The notes: generated by a model from the sequence alone, not told the origin. DNA of 64,000 nt from Polynucleobacter sp. AP-Latsch-80-C2 (GCF_018882185.1 NZ_JACVOY010000001.1:124001-188000), one strand, 5' to 3'; counted from the first letter of the stretch, positions 31,120 through 40,047 are shown. Translations and numbers: made by a program.

Positions 31120-32394
31120 TCACGCCAAACTATCAGCCCAGATGTTGTGGGCCCATCCCCAAGCATAAACACCTTCTAGAGTAGAGGGTGCAGGAGAGAG
31201 ACCGCCAGATCCAGGAACGGGTTTGAAGGTTTTTTCTGCGGCAATATATTGGTGAACGCTGGCAACGTGGACAACTTCTTTGTCGTTCACAAAGCTATAG
31301 CAGGTGTTGGTGAGTACTGGGGCTGGATTGACTTCCCAACCACTGAGCTCAGCAACGATTGCGGCTGCAGCAACTTTGGCGTGTTGATTGGCCATGTGTC
31401 CAGATTTTGGCATTGCATAGGCAACCTGGATTGAATCTCCCAGCACATGAATATCTTTTTGGGCGGTAGATTCAAAGTTGATGAAGTTGACATTCACCCA
31501 GCGACCATTAGAGTTAGCTAAACCCGTTTTAACGGCGATCTCACCAGCACTCATTGCTGGTAAAAGATTTAAAACGTCCCCTTTGATGTCATCTTGTATT
31601 TCTAATTTGACAGTTTTGGTTTTAGCATCGACAGCAGTGACGTTGTGTTTTGGTAGGTACTCAATAATTCCGGAGTACTGTTCCGCCCACACTTTCTTAA
31701 ACAGTGCACCCTTAGAGGTAACGTCCTGATTGGCATCCAAAATCAATACTTTAGATTTAGGTTTATTTTGCTTGAGATAATTCGCTACTTGGCAGGCACG
31801 CTCGTATGGTCCTGGAGGGCAGCGATAGGGCGCCTCAGGTACGCTCAATATAAAAGTTCCGCCATCGCGCATAGCAGCTAACTGCTGATGCAATGCCACG
31901 GTTTCAGCGCCAGCTTTCCAAGCTTGTAATGTAACTCCTGCTTTGTTGGCTTGCTCTAAACCCTCGATGCTATTCATCATTAGCGTAACGCCAGGAGAAA
32001 CGACGGCCTTGTCATAACGCAAAGTTTTGCCAGAAGCAAGCTTCACCGTCTTCTTATCAGCATCCATGCTCACTACGCTATCTTGAATAACCTTAATCCC
32101 ATGACGTTTACTCAGATTGTCATAAGAGGAAGTAATTTCAGAGATGGTGCGCGAGCCACCAACCACTAAATTGGAAAGAGGGCAGGAAATAAACGATGCA
32201 TTAGGCTCAATTAAGGTTACCTTGGCAGTGTTATTGGAAAATAGGCGTAAGTATTTAGCGGCAGTTGCGCCGCCGTAGCCACCGCCAATTACCAAGATTT
32301 CTGCTTTTTGTAAGTTGGCATGGGCCCGTCCAGAGAAGCCGGCTGCTAAGCCGAAGGCGGCAGCGCTTTGACCAATAAAGTGACGACGATTCAT
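31120..32394 (-). CDS. fccB: Flavocytochrome c sulfide dehydrogenase, flavoprotein subunit (FccB-like)
   Basis: A 424-residue periplasmic flavoprotein. The start MNRRHFIGQSAAAFGLAAG is a twin-arginine signal (RRHFIG). The mature part has the FAD motif ILVIGGGYGGATAAKYLR, the cysteine-bearing PNASFISCPLSNLV and YRCPPGPYERACQ segments that form the redox-active disulfide next to FAD, and PKSGHMANQHAKV. Such subunits oxidise sulfide and pass electrons to the cytochrome subunit. I placed the start at 32394 because of AAGGAAG and the Tat signal; the longer frame to 32538 lacks both. It lies ten bases after the cytochrome gene. Confidence 0.93.
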   Translation of the reverse strand: MNRRHFIGQSAAAFGLAAGFSGRAHANLQKAEILVIGGGYGGATAAKYLRLFSNNTAKVTLIEPNASFISCPLSNLVVGGSRTISEITSSYDNLSKRHGIKVIQDSVVSMDADKKTVKLASGKTLRYDKAVVSPGVTLMMNSIEGLEQANKAGVTLQAWKAGAETVALHQQLAAMRDGGTFILSVPEAPYRCPPGPYERACQVANYLKQNKPKSKVLILDANQDVTSKGALFKKVWAEQYSGIIEYLPKHNVTAVDAKTKTVKLEIQDDIKGDVLNLLPAMSAGEIAVKTGLANSNGRWVNVNFINFESTAQKDIHVLGDSIQVAYAMPKSGHMANQHAKVAAAAIVAELSGWEVNPAPVLTNTCYSFVNDKEVVHVASVHQYIAAEKTFKPVPGSGGLSPAPSTLEGVYAWGWAHNIWADSLA

Positions 32395-32404
32395 GATGGC
32401 TTCC

Positions 32405-32740
32405 TTATTGTTTTTTGCTAAGTTGATTGGCGATGGTTTCGAGTTGCTCATCGCTGTAGCCTTTGGCAAGCTGAGGCATGATGGTGCCTTCACGGGCGCC
32501 AGATTTAAATGCTTTGAGTTGTGCCAACATTTGTTCACTCGTCAGACCGTTGATGAGGGGCATGCCGCCATCGACAGCGCCTTTTCCATCTGTGCCGTGG
32601 CAATTAGCGCAAGTAGCTGCTAATGACCGTTTGTATAAATCCGTTGCCGCGGAGTTTTGTGCCAGGCTTGAGCTACTCCATTGACCAAGGCCAATAATGG
32701 CCGCAGCTAAAAATGCGGTTTTGAGGTGCTTTGCACGCAT
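32405..32740 (-). CDS. Class I c-type cytochrome, partner of FccB
   Basis: A 111-residue exported cytochrome: signal peptide MRAKHLKTAFLAAAIIG, one heme motif CANCH (about residue 40), TDGKGAVDGGMPLINGL and the distal methionine in EGTIMPQLAKGYSDEQLE. It is a single-heme cytochrome c553-like protein and is the likely electron acceptor of FccB encoded ten bases downstream; FccA of well-studied sulfur bacteria is often diheme, so this is a short version. The ATG at 32740 was chosen because of GGAGA nine bases upstream; an earlier ATG at 32755 lacks a ribosome-binding site. Confidence 0.92.
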   Translation of the reverse strand: MRAKHLKTAFLAAAIIGLGQWSSSSLAQNSAATDLYKRSLAATCANCHGTDGKGAVDGGMPLINGLTSEQMLAQLKAFKSGAREGTIMPQLAKGYSDEQLETIANQLSKKQ

Positions 32741-32755
32741 GGGAACAATCTCCAT

Positions 32756-32925
32756 TTCGATTTTTTCTCAGTGTTTAGAACTAGGTGAATTTCACTTATA
32801 CATATCTTAAACAAGAAGTTGAGGGCAGTGCCGTATAGCTCAGATTCATTTCTTATAAGCTCATGTGCAAAAGTGCTCGATTCAGCTTTTCTCCAGAAGG
32901 ATTGCAAGCCCTATAAACTAGCGCT
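32756..32925. promoter_or_regulatory. Divergent intergenic region
   Basis: 170 bases between the cytochrome gene (minus) and the glycosyltransferase gene (plus). It must hold two promoters; I see AT-rich blocks but no clear consensus box, and no small gene. Confidence 0.35.
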
Positions 32926-34650
32926 ATGCGTGGTTCATTTTCATACCGTTCGGCTCTCTTCATACTCTTTTTAGGTGTATTTACCTATTTATATGGCTTG
33001 GATAGTCGCTTTGCCCCCAAAAATGGCGATGAATATCCCTATATGCATATTGTTCGCATGACGGCAAATACTGGCGATTGGCTGCCTTTGCAGTCGGAGA
33101 TGCAGGGGCTCAAGAACACCAAGCCCCCGCTGATTTTTTGGCAGGGCTTAGTCACCACCCAGTGGGCCAATCATTGGTCATTATTTAATTTACGTTGGCC
33201 TGGAGTTTTCTATACGGGCCTCACTGCTCTTTTCTTATTTCTGGCGGTACGCTGCTTTAGTGGAAATGCCAAGACGGGATTATTGGCAGGCTTAGTGTGG
33301 CTTTCCTTTTTTGCAACTTATCGATATGGTCGCCCATTCTTAACTGATCCCCCAGAAGTATTTTGGATTAGCTTGCCGTTTATGGCACTTTTATATTGGG
33401 GTAAGACTGCCTTCGATTCCAAAATATTGTTTCCATTGTTTGCTGGGATTTGTTTAGGTTTCGCTTTACTTGCAAAATCGTTCGCTTATATCGTGCCAGC
33501 CACTTTTGCCTTGACTCTGTATTACTGGCGTTGGCGGCAGTGGGGCATATCCAAAACGCTGATCAGCGATTTCTATAAGTTATTCCTCATTGGCATCCTG
33601 GCCTTGAGCGTGTTTGCTCTCTGGTTTGCACTCGATCCTTATCCCGAGGCTATCTGGAAAGAATTTGTCCTTGGAGAGAATGCTGGTAAATTTGATGCGC
33701 GCAGTAGTAATTACTTATTGGACTTATTAAGTGGGGGCGACAGCATCTGGATGTTGATGCTGACTACTTTAGGCAATGCTGGTTTATTTGCTTTTGTGCT
33801 GATCTCTACCTTATGGCAGTGTTGGCGTGAGCGCCGATTTTTCACTGTCGAAGAAAGTCTATTGCTGTTATTAGCGATTGCATTCTTGATGGTGTTTAGT
33901 TTTCCAAGTCAACGTTCAGGCCGTTATCTTTTGCCTGTGATGCCCGCTTTTGCTGCATTGATTGCCTTGCATTGGGAACGCTTGCCTTTGTGGGGCTTTC
34001 GTATTGCCCTGATATTACAGATCATGATTCTGGCGATCTTGATATGGCTTGGTAGTCGTCTGCAGTTGTCCGTGCTGATTGGTGGGGCAGGCTCGTGGAC
34101 TTACTCCTATGCGCATTGGTTTCTCATGGGTGCTAGTGTGCTGCTTGTACTGGCCGGACTGTTCAAGAGGGATTTCTGTAAAACCGCTGCACTAGCAAGC
34201 TGCTTTTTGGTCTACTGCGCTCTTAACAGCAGCCTCTCTCCCTTGGAAGGACAATTGGGTAGATATTCCCCAGCAGTGATCGCGCAAGTGCAGGACAAGG
34301 ATGTGTGGATTCCGTGTGATTACCGGGCGAAGGATGAGGAATACCGACTCTTGTTGCCAGGTGGGCGTTTGCATGGATACTCAGCCTCAGAAGCCAGTGA
34401 AGCAGCGCAACTGAGTGCAAACTACCCATTAGTCTTGGTGCAGGCTCCATTAGGGGTTAAACCACTGGTGTGTGATTCTTGTCAAGTCTTGGGTCAAAGA
34501 ATGGAAATGAGAGCGCGTCATTCTGATAAAGAAATAATCGATATGCTCAAAGGAAATCTTGCTGAGCATTTATTTGTTAATGAGTTCTTGATCGCAACCC
34601 CAGTAGTGAATTCATCGGCCATGGTAAATGGTAAGGATGCCTGTAGATGA
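32926..34650 (+). CDS. GT39/ArnT-like membrane glycosyltransferase
   Basis: A 574-residue inner-membrane protein with about eleven hydrophobic segments. The first periplasmic loop has the D-E motif (FAPKNGDEYPYMH) typical of dolichyl/undecaprenyl-phosphate-sugar transferases of the PMT/ArnT fold, followed by KPPLIFWQG as in ArnT (K-P-P). A periplasmic C-terminal domain of about 140 residues carries a CDxCQ pair (VCDSCQ). It likely moves a sugar from a lipid carrier onto lipid A or another envelope acceptor. Its stop codon overlaps the next start (ATGA), so it is translationally coupled to the Asp-box protein. Confidence 0.85.
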   Translation: MRGSFSYRSALFILFLGVFTYLYGLDSRFAPKNGDEYPYMHIVRMTANTGDWLPLQSEMQGLKNTKPPLIFWQGLVTTQWANHWSLFNLRWPGVFYTGLTALFLFLAVRCFSGNAKTGLLAGLVWLSFFATYRYGRPFLTDPPEVFWISLPFMALLYWGKTAFDSKILFPLFAGICLGFALLAKSFAYIVPATFALTLYYWRWRQWGISKTLISDFYKLFLIGILALSVFALWFALDPYPEAIWKEFVLGENAGKFDARSSNYLLDLLSGGDSIWMLMLTTLGNAGLFAFVLISTLWQCWRERRFFTVEESLLLLLAIAFLMVFSFPSQRSGRYLLPVMPAFAALIALHWERLPLWGFRIALILQIMILAILIWLGSRLQLSVLIGGAGSWTYSYAHWFLMGASVLLVLAGLFKRDFCKTAALASCFLVYCALNSSLSPLEGQLGRYSPAVIAQVQDKDVWIPCDYRAKDEEYRLLLPGGRLHGYSASEASEAAQLSANYPLVLVQAPLGVKPLVCDSCQVLGQRMEMRARHSDKEIIDMLKGNLAEHLFVNEFLIATPVVNSSAMVNGKDACR

Positions 34651-35897
34651 GTCGCGTTATTTCTCTCTGCTTTTTATTGCTAGCTGCGGTAATCGGCTTT
34701 CTACATCTAGATAGCCGTCCAGCTTGGTCGCCGTTTGCTGAAGTAACCCCAATGGCTATTGAAGAGCCAGTTGAGCAAGCAGTGTCTTCTAAAACGAAGC
34801 AAGCGATTCAACCGAGCATTGCTCAGCCACTGGCAACTTGGTTGCCGGACACTGGCGCAGCATCAGTTCATGCTGCCTCTCTGATTGCTTTAAAAGATGG
34901 ATTCATCAGGGCGTTTTGGTTTGCCGGTAGCCGTGAGGGCGCTCCTGATGTTGTTATTAATAGCGCCGTCTATGATCCGCATTTGGCAACTTGGAGCGCT
35001 CCAACCGTCGTGATTGATCGACTTTCCGCTCAGAGTGGCCTCTCACGCTATATCGCTAAGTTAGGCAATCCAGTTCCTAGCAGAATGGCTGATGGCCGCA
35101 TGCAATTGTTCTTTGTGACGGTTTCTATTGGTGGATGGGCGGGTAGCTCGATCTCCACCATGATCTCGGACGATGAAGGGCTTACTTGGGGTCGACCACA
35201 ACGCTTGATTAGCTCACCTTTGTTTAATTTAAGTACTTTAGTAAAGTCACCAGCCTTGCAGTTCGCTGATGGGCGCCTAGGTTTGCCTGCCTATCATGAG
35301 TGGATTGGACGCTTCGGAGAGTTTTTAAGAATAGAGGCAACCCAGGTAATCGATAAACGCCGCATGAGTTCTGGGCGTAGTGCGATCCAGCCAGTGGTAT
35401 TTGTAAATGATCCCCAATCGGCTACTGCCTTATTTCGACAAACCAGAAGTTCTACCCTTCCAAAACAAATTCCGGTTAGCCAAACTAGCAATGCTGGCAA
35501 AACTTGGCAATCTGCTGAAGATGTATCGGTTGCCAATCCAAACTCTGCGGTAGCGGGCCTGACTTTAAAAAATGGCATCCGTTTATTGGCGCTCAATAAT
35601 ATTGCGGCAGGGCGTTATCGTTTAGTCTTGTTGATGCAGTCTGCTCCATCTGCGCCATGGCAAGTCGTGCGAGTGCTAGAAGATGATGAGGCCTTACCAA
35701 ATGAGCAAAGAAAAGAGTTTTCTTATCCTTATTTAATTAGTGCTCATGGTGATGATGCGCATGTAGCCTATACCTGGGACCGCAAAAAAATTCGGCATAT
35801 CTATTTTTCTCCTGCATGGCTAATGCAAGCATATAGCCAACTGCCACAAGCGCCGATTCCCGCTAAGGATGCAAATACTAAGGAGGGGCAACCATGA
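34647..35897 (+). CDS. Asp-box (BNR, sialidase-fold) exported protein
   Basis: A 416-residue protein with an N-terminal membrane anchor or signal (VISLCFLLLAAVIGF), a Ser/Glu-rich linker, and a six-bladed propeller of the sialidase fold: Asp boxes SDDEGLTWG (about residue 177) and SNAGKTWQ (about 284), and IKDGFIRAFWFAGSREG in the first blade, which supplies an arginine as in sialidase family proteins. It may be an exo-sialidase or, more broadly, a glycan-binding or -trimming enzyme; sialic acid is not expected in this lineage. The gene overlaps its neighbours on both sides by four bases (ATGA), so all three proteins probably act together. Confidence 0.8.
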   Translation: MSRVISLCFLLLAAVIGFLHLDSRPAWSPFAEVTPMAIEEPVEQAVSSKTKQAIQPSIAQPLATWLPDTGAASVHAASLIALKDGFIRAFWFAGSREGAPDVVINSAVYDPHLATWSAPTVVIDRLSAQSGLSRYIAKLGNPVPSRMADGRMQLFFVTVSIGGWAGSSISTMISDDEGLTWGRPQRLISSPLFNLSTLVKSPALQFADGRLGLPAYHEWIGRFGEFLRIEATQVIDKRRMSSGRSAIQPVVFVNDPQSATALFRQTRSSTLPKQIPVSQTSNAGKTWQSAEDVSVANPNSAVAGLTLKNGIRLLALNNIAAGRYRLVLLMQSAPSAPWQVVRVLEDDEALPNEQRKEFSYPYLISAHGDDAHVAYTWDRKKIRHIYFSPAWLMQAYSQLPQAPIPAKDANTKEGQP

Positions 35898-36514
35898 TCG
35901 ATTGGATGCAGAACTTCGCTCTGATTGAAATGGCAATCACTTGTGGGGTGATATTGGTTTGGTTTGCGCAAGCTTTCTCTGATAAGCCACTTTCATATCC
36001 AGTGAAGTGGTGTTTGTTGATTCTGTTAGCAAATCTTTTCTTCTGGCCATTCGGTTTAGGGACGGCCTTACCTTTGGCCGCTTATGTGCGGGGCATCGTA
36101 GGTGATTTGAGTGTGGTGCTTACTTTATTACTCTGGAGTTCGGTAATGTTACCAAGCCGTCCTATTCCTTTAAGCTTTAAATTCTCGGTCACCTTGATCT
36201 CACTGATTTTTTATCCGCTGGCCTTGGGTCTGGGAATGTTCGATCCGTATAGTTGGGGTTACGGCTCACTAGGCATGCTAATAGCCGTCTTACTATTTGC
36301 TTTAGTTTTGGCATTATTGGGCTGGACTAAAGGTGTTTGGATTATTGCGCTTGCCATTATTGCGTGGGCAGGTCATTGGCATGAGTCCACAAATCTTTGG
36401 GATTATGTTTTAGATCCATTGTTGGGCATCTGGGCGGTGATTGCTCTAGTAAATATCCTGCATCGTAAGCGTCGCGATAAGGCGAGGTCTGGTTACTTAT
36501 TTAGACCAGGTTAA
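35894..36514 (+). CDS. Polytopic membrane protein of unknown function
   Basis: A 206-residue protein with about six hydrophobic helices, among them CGVILVWFAQAF, WCLLILLANLFFWPFGLGTAL and FALVLALLGWTKGVWIIALAIIAW, and a basic C terminus (HRKRRDKARSG) expected in the cytoplasm. No family is recognised. It is the third gene of the GT39-like/Asp-box operon, overlapping the preceding gene by four bases. It may help present or flip the glycan substrate, but this is only inferred from position. No terminator is seen before the DUF3300 gene. Confidence 0.75.
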   Translation: MIDWMQNFALIEMAITCGVILVWFAQAFSDKPLSYPVKWCLLILLANLFFWPFGLGTALPLAAYVRGIVGDLSVVLTLLLWSSVMLPSRPIPLSFKFSVTLISLIFYPLALGLGMFDPYSWGYGSLGMLIAVLLFALVLALLGWTKGVWIIALAIIAWAGHWHESTNLWDYVLDPLLGIWAVIALVNILHRKRRDKARSGYLFRPG

Positions 36515-36561
36515 GGTTTGATAAAAGCAGATCATTATTCCTGCTTATTAAGGGAGTGCGT

Positions 36562-37716
36562 ATGAAATCAGTAGTGCAAACAAGTTCTAGTTTAGGGCGA
36601 GTAATAGGCTGGGTTTTCGCGGCCCCGCTTGTCTTAAGTGCCTGCGCCAATAATTACAACCCTTATCAGCAATATGCCTACCCACAGTCTTATATGCAAA
36701 TCGCTTCTTATACAGGGACAGGTTCGCCTCTAGTGCTATCAAATGCGCAACTCGAATCCCTGTTATCTCCCATTGCGTTGTATCCCGATTCTTTACTCTC
36801 TTTGATGTTATTGGCTTCCACCTACCCATTAGAGGTGGCTGAGGCTTATAACTGGAGAAACGCTAATGCCAACCTGAAGGGGGTTGATTTACAAAATGCA
36901 CTGAAAACTCAGACCTGGAACGATAGTGTGAAATCACTCATGTCCTTTCCGCAGGCATTTAACATGATGGGTAGTCAGTTGCAGTGGACGCAAAACTTAG
37001 GCAATGCCTATAAGCTGCAATCATCTGACACCATGAAGGCTATTCAGTCGCTCAGAAAGCGAGCTATACAAGCGGGCACTTTAAAAAGCTCTCCGCAAAT
37101 GACGGTGACGACCGATGCAAGTTCTAATATTCTGATTGCTCCGAGTAGTCCTCAGCTCGTGTATGTACCTACTTATAGTCCTACTGCGGTTTATGGCACT
37201 TGGCCTTATCCCGACTATCCACCATACCCCGCCTTTAACCCGGCATGGGGGCCTATGGCTTTTGGCTTGGGTTTGGCGGTTGGTGATTCTTTCTGGGCTA
37301 CCCCAGCTTGGTCTAATGGCACGATCAACTCCACTAATGTCAATACCAATCCATCGCGCGGTTTGATTGGCCCGAGCAATGTGCAGAATCAGCAAAGGCT
37401 ACTCAATGATTGGAATAGCAATGCAACTCCACAAGATCGTCAGGATGCCCGCAATGCAGCCCAGCGTGCCGACAATACATTTCAGCGGGATGCTACGCCA
37501 CAAGAACGTGCGCAAGCAGATCGCATGAATCAGGAAGCGCGCAACACTTATCAACAAGATAGAGCAAACCCAAATTTTTACCGCGAGGCTGCTCAAGAAA
37601 ATGCCTTCCGTGAACAAGCCCGTTTTGATGGTGGACAAGATCGATTTGGTGCCAGTCGTATGGGTGGTGGCGGTGGTGGATTTGGTGGCGGCCACATGGG
37701 TGGATTTAGACGTTAA
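36562..37716 (+). CDS. DUF3300 family exported protein
   Basis: A 384-residue protein with a lipoprotein-like signal (PLVLSAC) and the DUF3300 hallmark LLSPIALYPDSLLSLMLLASTYPLEVAEA (core: ALYPDSLLSLMLLAST) near residue 70, then WNDSVKSLMSFP and LVYVPTYSPTAVYG. The C-terminal 100 residues are low-complexity (QDRQDARNAAQRAD; final Gly-rich GGGGGGFGGGHMGG). The function of DUF3300 is not known. The ATG at 36562 was chosen over the GTG at 36556 because AAGGGAG lies five bases upstream. A small secreted protein gene follows. Confidence 0.87.
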   Translation: MKSVVQTSSSLGRVIGWVFAAPLVLSACANNYNPYQQYAYPQSYMQIASYTGTGSPLVLSNAQLESLLSPIALYPDSLLSLMLLASTYPLEVAEAYNWRNANANLKGVDLQNALKTQTWNDSVKSLMSFPQAFNMMGSQLQWTQNLGNAYKLQSSDTMKAIQSLRKRAIQAGTLKSSPQMTVTTDASSNILIAPSSPQLVYVPTYSPTAVYGTWPYPDYPPYPAFNPAWGPMAFGLGLAVGDSFWATPAWSNGTINSTNVNTNPSRGLIGPSNVQNQQRLLNDWNSNATPQDRQDARNAAQRADNTFQRDATPQERAQADRMNQEARNTYQQDRANPNFYREAAQENAFREQARFDGGQDRFGASRMGGGGGGFGGGHMGGFRR

Positions 37717-37735
37717 TTATTTGAAAGCATTCAAC

Positions 37736-38104
37736 ATGAATACCTTAAAGAAAATCGTATTATTTCTAGCCTGCTTATGTTGTTATCAGCAGTCAGCAGT
37801 AGCACAGGCCAACATGCCAGCGAATGACGCTTCAACTGCCGCTTTAGTGGAGTTGTGCAAGAACCGCAATGATCAGGATGCCCAAAACTTTTGCTTTGGC
37901 TTTGGTGAGGGCGTATTCCAGGCTTACTTAGCCAACCAACCTACTAATGCCAAGCCTAGCGTTTGCTTCCCGCAACAAGGCGGTTCCCGCGAAGCTATCT
38001 TGCAAGAGTTTTTAAAGTGGAACCGAGCTAACCCCCAATTTAATCAAGAGCGAGCAGCAAAAACGCTCGTGCGCTTTTTTACGCAGAGTTACCCCTGTAA
38101 GTAG
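37736..38104 (+). CDS. Exported Rap1a/Tai-like small protein
   Basis: A 122-residue protein with a signal peptide (cleavage near AVAQA). The mature part has cysteines at LVELCKNRN, QNFCFGFGEGVF, SVCFPQQ and YPCK, and KTLVRFFTQSYPC at the end. This cysteine pattern is that of the Rap1a/Tai domain, found in type VI secretion immunity proteins and in many proteins of unrelated function. There is no type VI toxin gene here, so an immunity role is not supported. The true start is 37736 (MNTLKK); the open frame reaches back into the DUF3300 gene. Confidence 0.7.
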   Translation: MNTLKKIVLFLACLCCYQQSAVAQANMPANDASTAALVELCKNRNDQDAQNFCFGFGEGVFQAYLANQPTNAKPSVCFPQQGGSREAILQEFLKWNRANPQFNQERAAKTLVRFFTQSYPCK

Positions 38105-38111
38105 GGGATAG

Positions 38112-38142
38112 AATGATTGGCACTCGCAAAGTGCCAATCATT
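38112..38142. repeat. Perfect 13-bp inverted repeat between genes
   Basis: AATGATTGGCACT and AGTGCCAATCATT with a loop of 5 (CGCAA). No T-run follows. It may stop transcription of the small gene before it, or act as a protein-binding palindrome for the barrel gene behind it. Confidence 0.6.
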
Positions 38143-38158
38143 GCTAAACTCTTGCATC

Positions 38159-38947
38159 ATGTCTCAATCCAGCGGTTTACTAGCCCGCATCCTAATAGTA
38201 TTTGCGCTTGCCATATTGCCTGTTAAATCAAAAGCAATGTTGCAGGATGAAATACAGGTATACGACGACGAGATCAATGCAAAAGGCGTCTCTAGTATGG
38301 AATTACATATTAATAGCACGCCTCGGGGCATACAGACTCCCTCCTATCCCGGTGAAATCACCAGTAATAATGGTGTTCGTGTCACGCCTGAGTTTGCATA
38401 TGGCTTGGGACATGATTTAGAGGCCGGCCTTTATATCTCCTACGCAAATGCAAATAATCAATTTCAATATGCTGCCACTAAGGTGCGGATGAAGTGGTTA
38501 CCGATTCGCGAGGAAAAAGGAGATTCATTTTTTGCGGGTGTGAACTTAGAGTTAGCAAACGTTCAACCCCAGTTTGATGAGTCTAGATACAACAGTGAAA
38601 CCCGTTTTATTATCGGTAAGCATTTTGATGAGTGGCTGATCTCTTTTAACCCTATTATTGATATGCCCCTGTCGCAGCCGTATGTCCATCAAGCACCTTA
38701 TTTTTCAACGGCAACCCGCCTCTCTAAAGAGGTGACACCAGAATTGGCATTGGGAGTTGAGTACTACTCAAACCTGAATCAAATCAATCAGCCAATCAAT
38801 TATCAAAACACCCAACAAATGGGATTTTTGATGATGTATTACGACGGTAAGCCGATCTCTTTTCAGGCAGGTGTAGGCAAAGGCTTTTCTAACAGCACCG
38901 ACTCTTTAACCTTAAAGGCAATCTTTTCTATTCCCTTATGGGATTAA
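38159..38947 (+). CDS. Outer-membrane beta-barrel protein of unknown function, paralogue of 7557-8333
   Basis: A 262-residue protein with a signal peptide (VFALAILPVKSKA). The N-terminal 30 residues form an extended stretch (MELHINSTPRG), followed by alternating strands: FAYGLGHDLEAGLYISYA, FFAGVNLELA, TRFIIGKHFDEWLISFNPIID, LALGVEYYSNL and a C-terminal strand ending in tryptophan-aspartate. It shares LGxEYYS and VGKG with the barrel at 7557-8333 and both seem to be small outer-membrane barrels. The start ATG at 38159 has only a weak ribosome-binding site. Its end overlaps the convergent Bug gene by four bases. Confidence 0.72.
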   Translation: MSQSSGLLARILIVFALAILPVKSKAMLQDEIQVYDDEINAKGVSSMELHINSTPRGIQTPSYPGEITSNNGVRVTPEFAYGLGHDLEAGLYISYANANNQFQYAATKVRMKWLPIREEKGDSFFAGVNLELANVQPQFDESRYNSETRFIIGKHFDEWLISFNPIIDMPLSQPYVHQAPYFSTATRLSKEVTPELALGVEYYSNLNQINQPINYQNTQQMGFLMMYYDGKPISFQAGVGKGFSNSTDSLTLKAIFSIPLWD

Positions 38948-39930
38948 TCGGGCTTGATGTTGGAGTCTTTAATGACTTTCTCCCACATCGTTACTTCACG
39001 ATGGATGCGTTTAGCTGAATCTGCAGGCGTTAGGTAATTCACATAAACGCCAGCACCGAGCATGCGTTCCTGCACATCAGGGCGCTGTAAGATCACTTTA
39101 ATATCCGCATTGAGTTTATCAATGATCGGTTTTGGAGTTCCGGCTGGAGCCAGAATTCCAAACATACTCACTACATCAAAGTTCGGCATACCAGTTGCTT
39201 CAGTCACCGTAGGAACGTCTGGCAGCTGACTAATTCGTTGCGCAGTAGTCACTGCTAATGCGCGTAATTTACCGGTTTGAATAAATGGCAATGCTGCTGG
39301 CACTGTCTCTGACATGCTCAAGACTTGACCGCCCACTAAATCGGTCATTGCAGGACCGCTACCTTTGTAAGGGACATGTAAAAGATCAAGGCCTAATTGC
39401 GCGCGAAACATTTCCATCGCGAGACGTTGTGGAGCGCCAGCACCTGAGGAGGCAAAAGTAAGCTTGCCAGGATTGGCTTTGGCATAAGCAATAAACTCTT
39501 TCATATTGTTTACGGGTACTGTTGGGTTGACAACAAATACCAAGGGCACTACACCCACTACGCCCACCGGTGTGAAGTCTTTTTCTAAGTTGTACTTAAT
39601 GCCATCTTTATTTAAACCAGTATTGATGGCGTGCGAGGTGAGTGCAGCCAGGAGGAGGGTGTAGCCATCGGCTGGAGACTTTGCCACCATATCCGCACCA
39701 ATGTTGCCGCTATCGCCTGAGCGGTTGTCTGGTACCACTTGCTGATTGAGTGATTTCGATAGCTCCTGAGCCATGATGCGACCTATGACATCGGTTGCAC
39801 CACCCGGTGGGAATGGAATCACCATACGAACCTGCTTATCCGGATAATTTTTGATGGCTGCAGTACTTTGCGCATAGGTGTTACCCAATAGTGCGGATAG
39901 GCAAAGGGCAAGAAAGAGGGATTTTTTCAT
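38944..39930 (-). CDS. Bug family (TctC-like) periplasmic solute receptor
   Basis: A 328-residue exported protein; the signal peptide ends near NTYAQ. Bug motifs are YPDKQVRMVIPFPPGGATDVIGR, VPDNRSGDSGNIGADMVAKSPADGYT, LTFASSGAGAPQRLAMEMF and LLHVPYKGSGPAM. It is the third of four Bug receptors in the window and has no neighbouring membrane subunits. It overlaps the convergent barrel gene by four bases. Its ligand cannot be inferred from the context. Confidence 0.93.
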   Translation of the reverse strand: MKKSLFLALCLSALLGNTYAQSTAAIKNYPDKQVRMVIPFPPGGATDVIGRIMAQELSKSLNQQVVPDNRSGDSGNIGADMVAKSPADGYTLLLAALTSHAINTGLNKDGIKYNLEKDFTPVGVVGVVPLVFVVNPTVPVNNMKEFIAYAKANPGKLTFASSGAGAPQRLAMEMFRAQLGLDLLHVPYKGSGPAMTDLVGGQVLSMSETVPAALPFIQTGKLRALAVTTAQRISQLPDVPTVTEATGMPNFDVVSMFGILAPAGTPKPIIDKLNADIKVILQRPDVQERMLGAGVYVNYLTPADSAKRIHREVTMWEKVIKDSNIKPD

Positions 39931-40047
39931 GGCTTGTCTCGAAGTCCGTTTTTATATTAATAAAGAAGCGTTTTTTCTATTATCGACAGAAATCCAATTC
40001 CTGCCTTAGGTCAATGTATCTAGGATAGAGCTAATTACAATAGGTCT

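Noticed and set aside
31108-31123. TTGACCTAGATCA-like sequence near the fccB end as an FNR box
   Set aside because: Only one half matches, and it overlaps the gene's 3' end.
37736-38104. Type VI secretion immunity gene
   Set aside because: The domain resembles Rap1a/Tai but there is no T6SS effector or apparatus gene nearby; the family is also found in unrelated proteins.
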